Part shown: positions 7,523 through 15,051 of the stretch, piece by piece | How the letters are laid out: each line of letters starts with the position of its first letter | Numbering within the stretch: the first letter of the stretch is position 1 | Assembly (NCBI GenBank): GCA_030156305.1 | Contig: JASGMZ010000022.1 | Location: 1-20,634, forward strand | DNA length: 20,634 bases | DNA from: Bacteroidales bacterium | GTDB lineage: Bacteria; Bacteroidota; Bacteroidia; Bacteroidales; UBA12077 | Reading direction: 5' to 3' | Position numbers and translations under genes: made by a program | The notes under the pieces: model-generated | What the model saw: the letters and a program-made list of their open reading frames with translations, nothing else | Databases searched by the model: none | What the model was told of the DNA's origin: nothing

Positions 7523-7579
7523 ATGAAACATCCATGCACTGAAGTTCACAAAAGGGAATGAATATAACATGGATGTTCC
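7523..7579 (+). repeat. Dispersed intergenic repeat, copy B with terminal inverted repeats
   Basis: Bases 7523-7568 are the repeat shared with 7306-7352 and, inverted, with 11-58. This copy also has 12-bp ends that are inverted copies of each other with one mismatch: GAAACATCCATG (7525-7536) and CATGGATGTTCC (7568-7579). The element at 7525-7579 is therefore a 55-bp palindromic unit, lying 35 bases before the PPIase start codon. It encodes nothing obvious. Confidence 0.75.
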
Positions 7580-7613
7580 ACAATACTAATTAATTAACTA
7601 AAAATATATTCGT

Positions 7614-9551
7614 GTGAAAAAAATAGCTGGTTTATTAATCATTTTATTTTTCTGTTTTTTTGCCAACGCTCAAAAACAGAATAGTGAAGTTTTAGTTGAA
7701 ATTGATAACGAGATTATTACAAAAGATGAGTTTTTAAGATTCTATGAAAAAAATAAGATTAACCTGACAACCGGTGAAACTATTCCTGTTGATGAGTATC
7801 TTGAGTTGTTTATTAATTTTAAACTTAAAGTGCTCGAAGCTAAAAACCAGGGATTAGACACTTCTCGAAATTTTCAATCAGAGTTTGAAGGATATAAAAA
7901 ACAATTGGCAAAGCCTTACTTACTTGATTCTGCAACGATAGATAAATTAGTAAAAGAAGCTTATCATAGAATGCAATATAAAGTAAGAGCAAGCCATATT
8001 TTAGTTAGGGTAAAAGAAAATGCTTCACCTGAAGATACCGCATTTGCCTATAAAAAAGCGGTAAAAATACAAAACAGAATTTTTCGTGGTGAGCCATTTC
8101 CTGTTGTTGCTAAAGGAGCCTCAGATGACCCATCGGTAAAAAATAATGCCGGGGATTTAGGTTATTTTACTGTTTTTCAAATGGTATATCCTTTCGAGAA
8201 TGCTGTGTATTCTATGAAAGTAGGAGAAATTAAAGGGCCTGTTCGGACACGTTTTGGATATCATATTATTCAATTAACCGATAAGAAAAAAGCAAGAGGG
8301 GAAGTTAAAGTTGCACACATTATGCTTGCCGATTCTAAAAACAGAACTACAGTAAATTCAAATCAAAATAAAGAATTAATATATCAATTATATCATCGAT
8401 TAAAACAAGGAGAGGATTTTGCCGAAATAGCAAAAGAATATTCTGACGACAAAGGCTCTGCTGCAAATGGAGGAGAATTACCCTGGTTTACTGTTGGACA
8501 AATGGTTGAAGAGTTTGAGCGTGCAGCTTTTGCACTTAAAAACAATGGTGATATTTCAAAACCTGTTAAAACAAATTATGGTTGGCATATCATTAAGCGG
8601 ATTGACAGAAATGAGCCAAAACCACTGGAAGAGATAAAGGATGATTTAAGAAGAAAAGTTATTAACGGCCATCGTTCGCTCAAGGCACAAAAAGCATTAA
8701 TCGAAAAATTGAAAAAAGAATATCAGTTTATTGAAAAAAGATCAAACTTACCTGTATTTTATGATTCAACAGAAAATATCATGAAATACAATGAGTCCTA
8801 TTTTAAATCGAAAGATAAACAGCATAACACTCTTTTTATTTTAAACAATAAAAAAGTAACTGTAAATGATTTTGAAAATTTTATACATAACAAGAAACCA
8901 CAAAATATAACTCCAAATCATTATTATGATCTCTATAATAACTTTGTAGATAACTATATTCTTGAATTTGAAGAATCAAGATTAGCCGATAAGTATCCGG
9001 AATATAAATATTTATTAAAGGAATATTATGAAGGGATGTTATTATTTGAATTAATGGATAAAGAAGTTTGGTCCAAAGCATTATCCGATTCAATAGGATT
9101 AAAAAAATATTATAGTAATCATAAAGATAATTATAAGTGGAATGAAAGATGGCAAGGAAGTATATATTTTTGTAAAACCGAAAATGTATATCAAAAGGTA
9201 AAAAAGGATATCAATAAACGTAGGCTTTTTAGCAAAAAACTTACCAACGAGGAATTATTGGAAAAGTATAATAATGAAAATGAAGTACTTAAAATTGAAG
9301 AAGGAATTTTTAACCAGGGTGATAATAGTATTATTGACGAAATGGTTTGGAATAACCCTTCTAAGGAGAATGACAATTTGTTCATTCTAATTAAAGGAGA
9401 GAAATTAAAACCTACGATAAAACCATTTAGCGAAGCTAAAGGAGATGTAATTTCCGATTATCAAGAATATTTGGAAAAAGAGTGGATAAAAACTTTGAGA
9501 GATAAATACAATATCCGCATTAATAATCAGGTTTTATCTACATTAAAATAA
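7614..9551 (+). CDS. Two-domain parvulin peptidyl-prolyl isomerase (PpiC/SurA-like)
   Basis: A 645-residue exported protein. A GTG start at 7614 opens a Sec signal peptide (MKKIAGLLIILFF..., cleavage likely after ANA at 17-19). Residues 25-120 resemble a SurA-type N-terminal chaperone region (VLVEIDNEIITKDEFLRFYEK). Two parvulin domains follow. The first is at about 123-225, from RASHILVRVKE to FGYHIIQLTD. The second is at about 231-332, from VAHIMLAD to YGWHIIKRID, with the GGELPWF core. The last 310 residues are lysine- and tyrosine-rich without a recognised domain. The family folds and escorts outer-membrane proteins in the periplasm. It is first of four same-strand genes that include a SurA-type protein and an OstA-like protein, which supports that role. 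No -7 box was found just upstream. Confidence 0.9.
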   Translation: MKKIAGLLIILFFCFFANAQKQNSEVLVEIDNEIITKDEFLRFYEKNKINLTTGETIPVDEYLELFINFKLKVLEAKNQGLDTSRNFQSEFEGYKKQLAKPYLLDSATIDKLVKEAYHRMQYKVRASHILVRVKENASPEDTAFAYKKAVKIQNRIFRGEPFPVVAKGASDDPSVKNNAGDLGYFTVFQMVYPFENAVYSMKVGEIKGPVRTRFGYHIIQLTDKKKARGEVKVAHIMLADSKNRTTVNSNQNKELIYQLYHRLKQGEDFAEIAKEYSDDKGSAANGGELPWFTVGQMVEEFERAAFALKNNGDISKPVKTNYGWHIIKRIDRNEPKPLEEIKDDLRRKVINGHRSLKAQKALIEKLKKEYQFIEKRSNLPVFYDSTENIMKYNESYFKSKDKQHNTLFILNNKKVTVNDFENFIHNKKPQNITPNHYYDLYNNFVDNYILEFEESRLADKYPEYKYLLKEYYEGMLLFELMDKEVWSKALSDSIGLKKYYSNHKDNYKWNERWQGSIYFCKTENVYQKVKKDINKRRLFSKKLTNEELLEKYNNENEVLKIEEGIFNQGDNSIIDEMVWNNPSKENDNLFILIKGEKLKPTIKPFSEAKGDVISDYQEYLEKEWIKTLRDKYNIRINNQVLSTLK

Positions 9552-9575
9552 ACAATTATAAATACAGCAATTAAG

Positions 9576-10433
9576 ATGTATAAATTTAAATTACCATTAA
9601 TTATAAGTTTAATTTTATTTTCTTTATTTCTTGGATGTAATCAGGAAAAAGAGCATGAAAATGATAAACCACTGGCTCGGGTACATGATAAATATTTGTA
9701 CGAGTCGGATTTAAAGCAATTGTTTCCATCAAATATTTCACAAGAAGATAGTGTTACGCTGGTCAAAAACTATATTAACGATTGGATAAAAAAACAGTTA
9801 ATGCTTCAAAAAGCAGAAGAAAACCTTCCAGCCGAAAGTAAAGATATTGAAAAACAAATAGAGGATTACCGTTCTTCTTTATTAATCTTTAAGTATAGAC
9901 AGGAGTTAATAAAACAAAAAATTGATACTGTAATTACTCAACAAGAAATTGAATCATATTATAATGAATATTCAGCTAATTTTATTCTCAATCATAATAT
10001 TGTTAAAGCCTTATATCTAAAAATTTCAAAAGAATCCCCGGAAATAAATAATGTAAAAAAATGGTATAAATCAGATAATGCCGGAGATTTATCTAAACTC
10101 GAAGATTATTGTTACCAGTATGCTACTAAATTCGATAATTTTAATAATGAATGGATTTCATTTAGTAATTTATTAAGCGAATTGCCCTTAAATATTGACG
10201 ATGAAGAACGTTATTTACGTTATAATAAATATATTGAAACTGAAGACTCTTTGTTTAATTATTTTGTAAAAATTAATGATTTTGCCCTTAAAAGTTCTAT
10301 TCAACCCATTGAATATGCAAAACCAAAAATTAAAACCATCATACTAAATAAAAGAAAATTTTCCTTTTTTGAAGAACTGGAAAATAATATTTATAATAAT
10401 GCCTTAAACCGTAACGAATTTATAATCTATTAA
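9576..10433 (+). CDS. Lipoprotein with SurA-like N-terminal region and no clear parvulin domain
   Basis: A 285-residue probable lipoprotein. A hydrophobic signal ends in LFLGC, with C21 as the lipidated cysteine. The mature start NQEKEHEND is strongly charged and could act like the acidic surface-export signals of Bacteroidota lipoproteins, though it does not match a published consensus exactly. Residues 33-125 (ARVHDKYLYESDLKQLFP, then WIKKQLMLQKAEENL) follow the pattern of the SurA/PpiC N-terminal chaperone domain. Where a parvulin domain should begin there is FILNHNIVKALYLKI, which resembles its first strand, but the later GG and YG-HII motifs are absent. It lies 24 bases after one parvulin gene and 7 bases before the next. 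Most likely it is a non-catalytic chaperone-like member of the same system. That role is inferred; its partner is unknown. Confidence 0.7.
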   Translation: MYKFKLPLIISLILFSLFLGCNQEKEHENDKPLARVHDKYLYESDLKQLFPSNISQEDSVTLVKNYINDWIKKQLMLQKAEENLPAESKDIEKQIEDYRSSLLIFKYRQELIKQKIDTVITQQEIESYYNEYSANFILNHNIVKALYLKISKESPEINNVKKWYKSDNAGDLSKLEDYCYQYATKFDNFNNEWISFSNLLSELPLNIDDEERYLRYNKYIETEDSLFNYFVKINDFALKSSIQPIEYAKPKIKTIILNKRKFSFFEELENNIYNNALNRNEFIIY

Positions 10434-10440
10434 AATTAAT

Positions 10441-11802
10441 ATGAAGATGACATTTTATAATAAACTTTTTATATCCGCAACGTTAATCCTTTTAACATTT
10501 AATTTATCTGCCCAGGAACAATTTATTGCTGATAGAGTAATTGCTAATGTAGGGGATAAAATTATTTTGCAATCAGATGTTGAAAATCAGGTAATACAGC
10601 TAAAAGCCCAGGGCTATCAAGGCCGGGGAGATATTAAATGCGAGGTTTTCGAAGAATTGTTAGTACAAAAATTATTATTAATTCAGGCCGAGCTGGATAG
10701 TATTGAGATTGGCATGAATCAGGTTGAGGGGGAATTAGAAAACAGGCTTAATTATTTTATTCGCCAAATTGGATCACAGGAGAAATTAGAAGAGTTTTAT
10801 AATAAATCGATGATTGAAATAAAAGAAGATTTTCGTCCCTTAATTCGCGAACAGCTTTTGACACAAACAATGCAAAGAAATTTGGTTATAGGTGTAAAAG
10901 TTTCACCCAAAGAGGTTGAAGCATTTTATAAAAAATTACCTAAAGATAGTATCCCAATGGTAAATACCCAATACCAGATTAATCAAATAGCCGTTTATCC
11001 ACCAGAAGATGAGATATCAAGAGCCGAAGCCCGCGAGAAACTTTTAAATATCCGTGAGCGAATTATCAATGGAGAACGGTTTTCTACCTTAGCGGTTCTT
11101 TATTCCGAAGATCCCGGATCAGCCCGTAGAGGTGGTGAACTGGGGTTTAGAACACGTGATGAACTGGATCCGGAGTTCGCCAAAGCTGCTTTCAGGCTTA
11201 CCGACGATGGCGGTGTATCGCGTATTGTTGAATCCGAATATGGCTTTCATATTATTCAGTTAATTTCTAAACAAGGGAATCAAGTTAATGTGCGGCATAT
11301 ATTAATTACTCCTAAAGTGGATATTCAGCAAAAAATTAAAGCAAAAAATAAACTCGACAGTATTGCTAACCTTATAAGAAATGATAGTATAACATTTGCC
11401 AATGCTGCCCTTAGATTTTCTGAGGATGAGCAATCAAGGCTTAACGATGGCTTAATGGTTAATCCTATGAATTCTTCAACAAGATTTGAGCTGGAAGAAT
11501 TGCCTAAAGCTGAATATAATATCGTTAAAGATTTAGCAATGGGTGAAATTTCTGAGCCTTTTGAAACTATTGATGATAAAGGAAAACCAATTTTTAAGAT
11601 TATAAAAATTGCAAAAAAGATTGATGCACATAAAGCCAATTTAAAAGAGGATTATGAGATGATTGAGGAAATCGCTGTGATGCAAAAACAACAACAAAAA
11701 TTTGAAGAATGGCTTAAAGAGAGCAAAAAGAAAACCTATATCCATATCGACGATTCTTTTATAAACTGTAAGTTTTTAAAAAATGGATGGATAAAACAAT
11801 AA
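10441..11802 (+). CDS. surA: SurA-type periplasmic chaperone and peptidyl-prolyl isomerase
   Basis: A 453-residue exported protein with a signal peptide (hydrophobic stretch at 9-23, cleavage after LSA at 22-24). The SurA N-terminal chaperone domain spans about 27-165 and begins with IADRVIANVGDKIILQSDVENQV, the typical Bacteroidota SurA opening. Parvulin 1 is at about 177-275, with SEDPGSARRGGELGF and YGFHIIQLI. Parvulin 2 is at about 282-390, with NVRHILITP; it is more degenerate because its usual GG core is replaced by NDGLMVNP. The size and domain order match E. coli SurA (428 residues), which delivers unfolded porins to the BAM complex. It lies 7 bases after the lipoprotein gene and 15 bases before the OstA-like gene, and is clearly in the same operon. 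Confidence 0.93.
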   Translation: MKMTFYNKLFISATLILLTFNLSAQEQFIADRVIANVGDKIILQSDVENQVIQLKAQGYQGRGDIKCEVFEELLVQKLLLIQAELDSIEIGMNQVEGELENRLNYFIRQIGSQEKLEEFYNKSMIEIKEDFRPLIREQLLTQTMQRNLVIGVKVSPKEVEAFYKKLPKDSIPMVNTQYQINQIAVYPPEDEISRAEAREKLLNIRERIINGERFSTLAVLYSEDPGSARRGGELGFRTRDELDPEFAKAAFRLTDDGGVSRIVESEYGFHIIQLISKQGNQVNVRHILITPKVDIQQKIKAKNKLDSIANLIRNDSITFANAALRFSEDEQSRLNDGLMVNPMNSSTRFELEELPKAEYNIVKDLAMGEISEPFETIDDKGKPIFKIIKIAKKIDAHKANLKEDYEMIEEIAVMQKQQQKFEEWLKESKKKTYIHIDDSFINCKFLKNGWIKQ

Positions 11803-11817
11803 ATCGAATTTTAATTC

Positions 11818-13338
11818 ATGCATAAACGAGTTATACAATTTGCATTTTCAAGCCTTTTCTCCTGGCTAATATTTACTTCTACTCTTTTTGCACAGGAAAA
11901 GGAGCAAATAAAAATTCTTAATTCTAATTCACTGGAATACACTAAGGGTGTTGGTGAGGGAGTACGTCGTTTTATTGGCGATGTGATTTTTGAACATAAT
12001 GATGCCACAATGTACTGTGATAGTGCTTATTTATTTAGCAAACAAAATATTATACATGCCTATAATAATGTTCACATAGACAGTGGTGATACGTTGCATT
12101 TATATGGTGATTTTATGAGATATAACGGGAATAACAATGTTGGGAAGGTTCGGCGTAATGTTATATTAAAAGATGAAAATGCCACACTCACCACTGACTC
12201 TCTAGACTTTAATACAGAAACAAGTGTTGCCTATTATTTTGAAGGTGCAAAAATTGTTGACAAAGAAAAGAATACATTAGAGAGTATTATTGGTTACTAC
12301 TATGGCAGTAATAATTTATTTGTATTTAAAGATAGTGTTATTGTTAAAACACCAGATTATACCATTTATACCGATACCCTTGAATATAATACTGAAACAG
12401 AGATTGCTTATTTCTTAGGGCCTACTAATATATATAATGAAGAGAATCATTTGTATGCCGAAAATGGATGGTATAAAATTCCCGAAAAAAAGTTTCAATT
12501 TAATCAAAATGCAAGGTATCAAAATAAAGAAAAAATATTAATGGGCGACAGCCTATTTTTTGATGATTCTGTTGGAGTAGGTATTGCTACCGATAATGTT
12601 ATAATGATTGATACCGCTGAAAATATGATATTAAAGGGGCATTATGCCCATTATATACGCGAGCCGGAGAAGTTTTTGGTTACCGATAGTGCAATACTTA
12701 TTCAGGTAACCAATGAAACCGACTCTTTATTTTTACATGCCGATACATTACGGTCAAATTACGATTCATCAGGCACTCATCGTATTTTAAGAGCATATCA
12801 TAAAGTACAAATTTTTAGAAAAGATTTTCAGGCTCGATGCGATTCTATGGTATATACTTTTGAAGATTCTGTGGTTACGATGTATCGGGAACCCATTCTT
12901 TGGGCTGAGGAAAGCCAGATGACTGCTGAATTAGTGAAAGCATATACCAAAAATCAAAAAATTGATTATTTCCATTTAATCGGAAGTTCCTTAATTATTT
13001 CAGAAGAGGAAACCGATAAATATAATCAGATTAGAGGTAAAGAGATGAAAGGTTATATTAGAAATAATAAACTGCACAAAGTAGATGTTTTTGGTAATGG
13101 ACAATCGATTTACTATACAAAAGATAAACAGGAAACTATTGGTGTAAATTTTGCCGAAAGTAGCGATATAGTTATCTATCTAAAGGAAGGCCAGGTAAGC
13201 CGGATCAATATGAAAAAACTACCAACGGGCACTTTATTTCCTCCAGGCGAGCTTGAAGAAACAAAACTTAAAGGCTTTAACTGGTACGAAAACTTAAGGC
13301 CAAAGTCGAAGTTTGATATATTTTTTTGGAAAAAATAA
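11818..13338 (+). CDS. OstA/LptA-like LPS-export protein
   Basis: A 506-residue exported protein with a signal peptide (cleavage likely after LFA at 23-25). The body is beta-rich with OstA/LptA-type repeats: a segment with the Y..DSL/DTL..NTET.(I/V)AY pattern recurs at about 124-146 (TTDSLDFNTETSVAYYFEGA) and 183-205 (YTDTLEYNTETEIAYFLGPT). The N-terminal RRFIGDVIFEHNDATMYCDSAY corresponds to the start of the OstA-like N-terminal domain. LptA proteins form the periplasmic beta-jellyroll bridge that carries LPS to LptD. At about 500 residues this is much longer than E. coli LptA (185) and lacks the LptD barrel, a form usual in Bacteroidota. It is last in the operon, directly followed by a terminator hairpin. 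Confidence 0.88.
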   Translation: MHKRVIQFAFSSLFSWLIFTSTLFAQEKEQIKILNSNSLEYTKGVGEGVRRFIGDVIFEHNDATMYCDSAYLFSKQNIIHAYNNVHIDSGDTLHLYGDFMRYNGNNNVGKVRRNVILKDENATLTTDSLDFNTETSVAYYFEGAKIVDKEKNTLESIIGYYYGSNNLFVFKDSVIVKTPDYTIYTDTLEYNTETEIAYFLGPTNIYNEENHLYAENGWYKIPEKKFQFNQNARYQNKEKILMGDSLFFDDSVGVGIATDNVIMIDTAENMILKGHYAHYIREPEKFLVTDSAILIQVTNETDSLFLHADTLRSNYDSSGTHRILRAYHKVQIFRKDFQARCDSMVYTFEDSVVTMYREPILWAEESQMTAELVKAYTKNQKIDYFHLIGSSLIISEEETDKYNQIRGKEMKGYIRNNKLHKVDVFGNGQSIYYTKDKQETIGVNFAESSDIVIYLKEGQVSRINMKKLPTGTLFPPGELEETKLKGFNWYENLRPKSKFDIFFWKK

Positions 13339-13360
13339 AGGGAACTTTTTAGTTCCCTTT
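13337..13360. terminator. Bidirectional intrinsic terminator
   Basis: A perfect 10-bp stem, AAAGGGAACT (13337-13346) with AGTTCCCTTT (13351-13360), closes a TTTT loop. It starts inside the OstA-like stop codon and ends 6 bases before the stop of the convergent DUF2795-type gene. The plus side is followed by a TTTATAATTTA stretch. Read on the minus strand, the stem runs into a T-rich tract (TTTATTTTTTCC). It probably stops transcription from both sides. Confidence 0.88.
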
Positions 13361-13365
13361 ATAAT

Positions 13366-13587
13366 TTAGTATTCATCTTCGTTAAAAAAGAAATCGTCTT
13401 TACTCGGATAATCAGGCCAAATATCTTCTATACTCTCATATATTTCGCCCTCATCTTCAATTTCCTGAAGGTTTTCAGTAACCTCCAACGGTGCACCCGA
13501 ACGAATTGCATAATCTATTAATTCTTCCTTACTCGCAGGCCATGGTGCATCTTCTAATTTGGATGCTAATTCTAATGTCCAATACAT
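13366..13587 (-). CDS. Small conserved acidic protein, DUF2795 family
   Basis: A 73-residue protein that begins MYWTLELASKLEDAPWPASK and continues with EELIDYAIRSGAPLEVTENL, the DUF2795 pattern, followed by a strongly acidic C-terminus ending FFFNEDEY. The sequence is very close to the form I know as highly conserved across Bacteroidota; its function is not established. It has no signal peptide, membrane segment or catalytic motif and is probably cytoplasmic. It has its own promoter and shares a terminator with the convergent operon, so it is likely monocistronic. High conservation in such a short protein suggests an interaction role, which is inference. Confidence 0.88.
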   Translation of the reverse strand: MYWTLELASKLEDAPWPASKEELIDYAIRSGAPLEVTENLQEIEDEGEIYESIEDIWPDYPSKDDFFFNEDEY

Positions 13588-13622
13588 ATATAATTCGTTT
13601 TAATTGTACCCTAAAATTTTTG

Positions 13623-13650
13623 CAAATATAAAAATAATATTGACAAACAA
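13623..13650 (-). promoter_or_regulatory. Promoter for the DUF2795-family gene
   Basis: On the minus strand TATATTTG (13623-13630) is an exact TAnnTTTG -7 box, and TTG (13648-13650, within a TTTTG run) lies 17 bases upstream as a candidate -33. The -7 box is about 35 bases before the ATG. Confidence 0.6.
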
Positions 13651-13660
13651 AATTTTTTTG

Positions 13661-14209
13661 CTAAATTCTTGGCTTCCACGGTATCTCCTTGGCATACAAG
13701 TCGATAGTGAATTTTCTTGATAAAACAAACAGATAATCGGATAAACGATTTAGATATTGGATGACTTTTTCGCTATGTTTAAATTGATGTTGTACTTTAA
13801 TGGCTAATCTTTCTGCTCTTCGGCAAACATTCCTGGTTATATGGCAATAGGAAACTGTTGTATGCCCTCCGGGCAAAATAAACGAACGAAGCGGAGGCAA
13901 ATCTTTTTCCATTCTGTCAATCTCTTCTTCCAACATTTCAATATCTTGATTATAGATTTCAGGTATTTTTACATCACAATTCTCACAATCGGTTGCTAAA
14001 ATCGATGCACAGGTCATTAACCTGTCCTGTATTTCTATTAAGGTTAATCTCGAATGTTCGTCAATTTTTTGATCTCTAATAAGCCCAATATATGAAATGA
14101 GCTCATCAACCGTACCATACGCTTCAATCCTGTCGTGAAATTTAGGTACTCTTGTTCCGCCTATTAGCGAAGTTTCTCCTTTATCTCCTGTTTTGGTATA
14201 TATTTTCAT
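13661..14209 (-). CDS. pduO: Cob(I)alamin adenosyltransferase, PduO/MMAB type
   Basis: A 182-residue PduO-type ATP:cob(I)alamin adenosyltransferase, which transfers the adenosyl group of ATP to reduced cobalamin to form coenzyme B12. The N-terminal ATP loop is TKTGDKGETSLIGG (5-18). YGTVDELISYIG (31-42) is the helix with the family's conserved aspartate. FILPGG is at 110-115, CRRAERLA at 129-136 carries the conserved arginine and glutamate, and NRLSDYLFVLSR is at 154-165. All hallmark residues are present and the length is typical. No cobalamin-dependent enzyme or riboswitch lies in the window, so the user enzyme, methylmalonyl-CoA mutase being one common candidate, is elsewhere. It is 66 bases behind the ABC gene on the same strand with no TAnnTTTG box between, so it may be co-transcribed with it. 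Confidence 0.95.
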   Translation of the reverse strand: MKIYTKTGDKGETSLIGGTRVPKFHDRIEAYGTVDELISYIGLIRDQKIDEHSRLTLIEIQDRLMTCASILATDCENCDVKIPEIYNQDIEMLEEEIDRMEKDLPPLRSFILPGGHTTVSYCHITRNVCRRAERLAIKVQHQFKHSEKVIQYLNRLSDYLFVLSRKFTIDLYAKEIPWKPRI

Positions 14210-14275
14210 GTCCTTAGCATATTTTTTAGAAGAAACGATAAGATTTCTGTTTTGTTTAGTTTAATAAAAAATTTT

Positions 14276-14980
14276 TCAATTTGTTCTAAAGGGTTCAGGA
14301 TTTATCTCATCCGATTCGATCATGCCATCCTTTAATCTAATAATTCGGTGAGCATGCCTTGCAATATCCTCTTCGTGGGTAACCAAAATAATGGTATTCC
14401 CCATTTTATGAATCTGATCAAAAAGATTAAGAATATCCATGGATGTTTTTGAGTCGAGATTTCCTGTGGGCTCATCGGCTAAAATAATAGATGGGTTATT
14501 AACTAACGCTCTTGCTACAGCAACTCTTTGTCTTTGCCCTCCGGATAATTCATTGGGTTTATGCGTTATTCGGTCTTGTAATCCCACATTTACGAGTGTC
14601 TTCTCTGCTTTTGCCAATCTTTCTTCTTTATTTTTACCTGCATAAATTAGTGGCAGTGTTACATTTTCTAAAGCAGTATACCTCGGTAAAAGGTTAAAGG
14701 TTTGAAATACAAATCCAATTTCTTTATTTCTGATTTCTGCCAACTCATCATCATTTAAATGGCTTACATCTTTATCATTTAAAATATATTTTCCACCGGT
14801 AGGTGTATCTAAACATCCTAAAATATTCATTAAAGTTGATTTCCCGGAACCTGAAGGCCCCATAATCGCAACATATTCGTTACGGTTTATCGAAACAGAA
14901 ACTGAGCGTAATGCTTTTATTACCTCTGTCCCAACATGATAGTATTTAATTATTTCCTGAATATCAATAATCTTTTCCAT
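14276..14980 (-). CDS. ABC transporter ATP-binding protein, LolD/MacB type
   Basis: A 234-residue ABC ATPase. Walker A GPSGSGKST is at 41-49, the Q-loop FQTFNLLP has Q93, the signature is LSGGQRQR (145-152), Walker B IILADEP (165-171) has catalytic E170, the D-loop is GNLDS (173-177) and the switch histidine is H202. The motif pattern (MNILGCLD, TGNLD) belongs to the MacB/LolD/FtsE-like group, which drives type VII mechanotransmission permeases (FtsX-like) in lipoprotein release, efflux or cell division. No FtsX-type permease is present on either side, so its membrane partner must be encoded elsewhere and the substrate is unknown. It lies 71 bases downstream of the SAM methyltransferase with no visible promoter between. 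Confidence 0.93.
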   Translation of the reverse strand: MEKIIDIQEIIKYYHVGTEVIKALRSVSVSINRNEYVAIMGPSGSGKSTLMNILGCLDTPTGGKYILNDKDVSHLNDDELAEIRNKEIGFVFQTFNLLPRYTALENVTLPLIYAGKNKEERLAKAEKTLVNVGLQDRITHKPNELSGGQRQRVAVARALVNNPSIILADEPTGNLDSKTSMDILNLFDQIHKMGNTIILVTHEEDIARHAHRIIRLKDGMIESDEINPEPFRTN

Positions 14981-15051
14981 AACCGGATATATTTTATTAA
15001 AAAAAGTGTTACGAATTTAATCATTCTTAGATTAAAACTATTCTTTTTTTA

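Noticed and set aside
7306..7568. Two similar repeats about 170 bp apart as a minimal CRISPR array
   Set aside because: There are only two direct copies with a long spacer, a third copy lies inverted far away, the copies differ internally, and no cas gene is nearby.
13588..14275. Search for a cobalamin riboswitch around the adenosyltransferase gene
   Set aside because: The 66-bp upstream gap is too short and has no B12-box-like sequence that I can see.
14439..14697. Open frames opposite the ABC ATPase gene
   Set aside because: They are antisense readings of a gene with all ABC motifs, and their products show no family resemblance.
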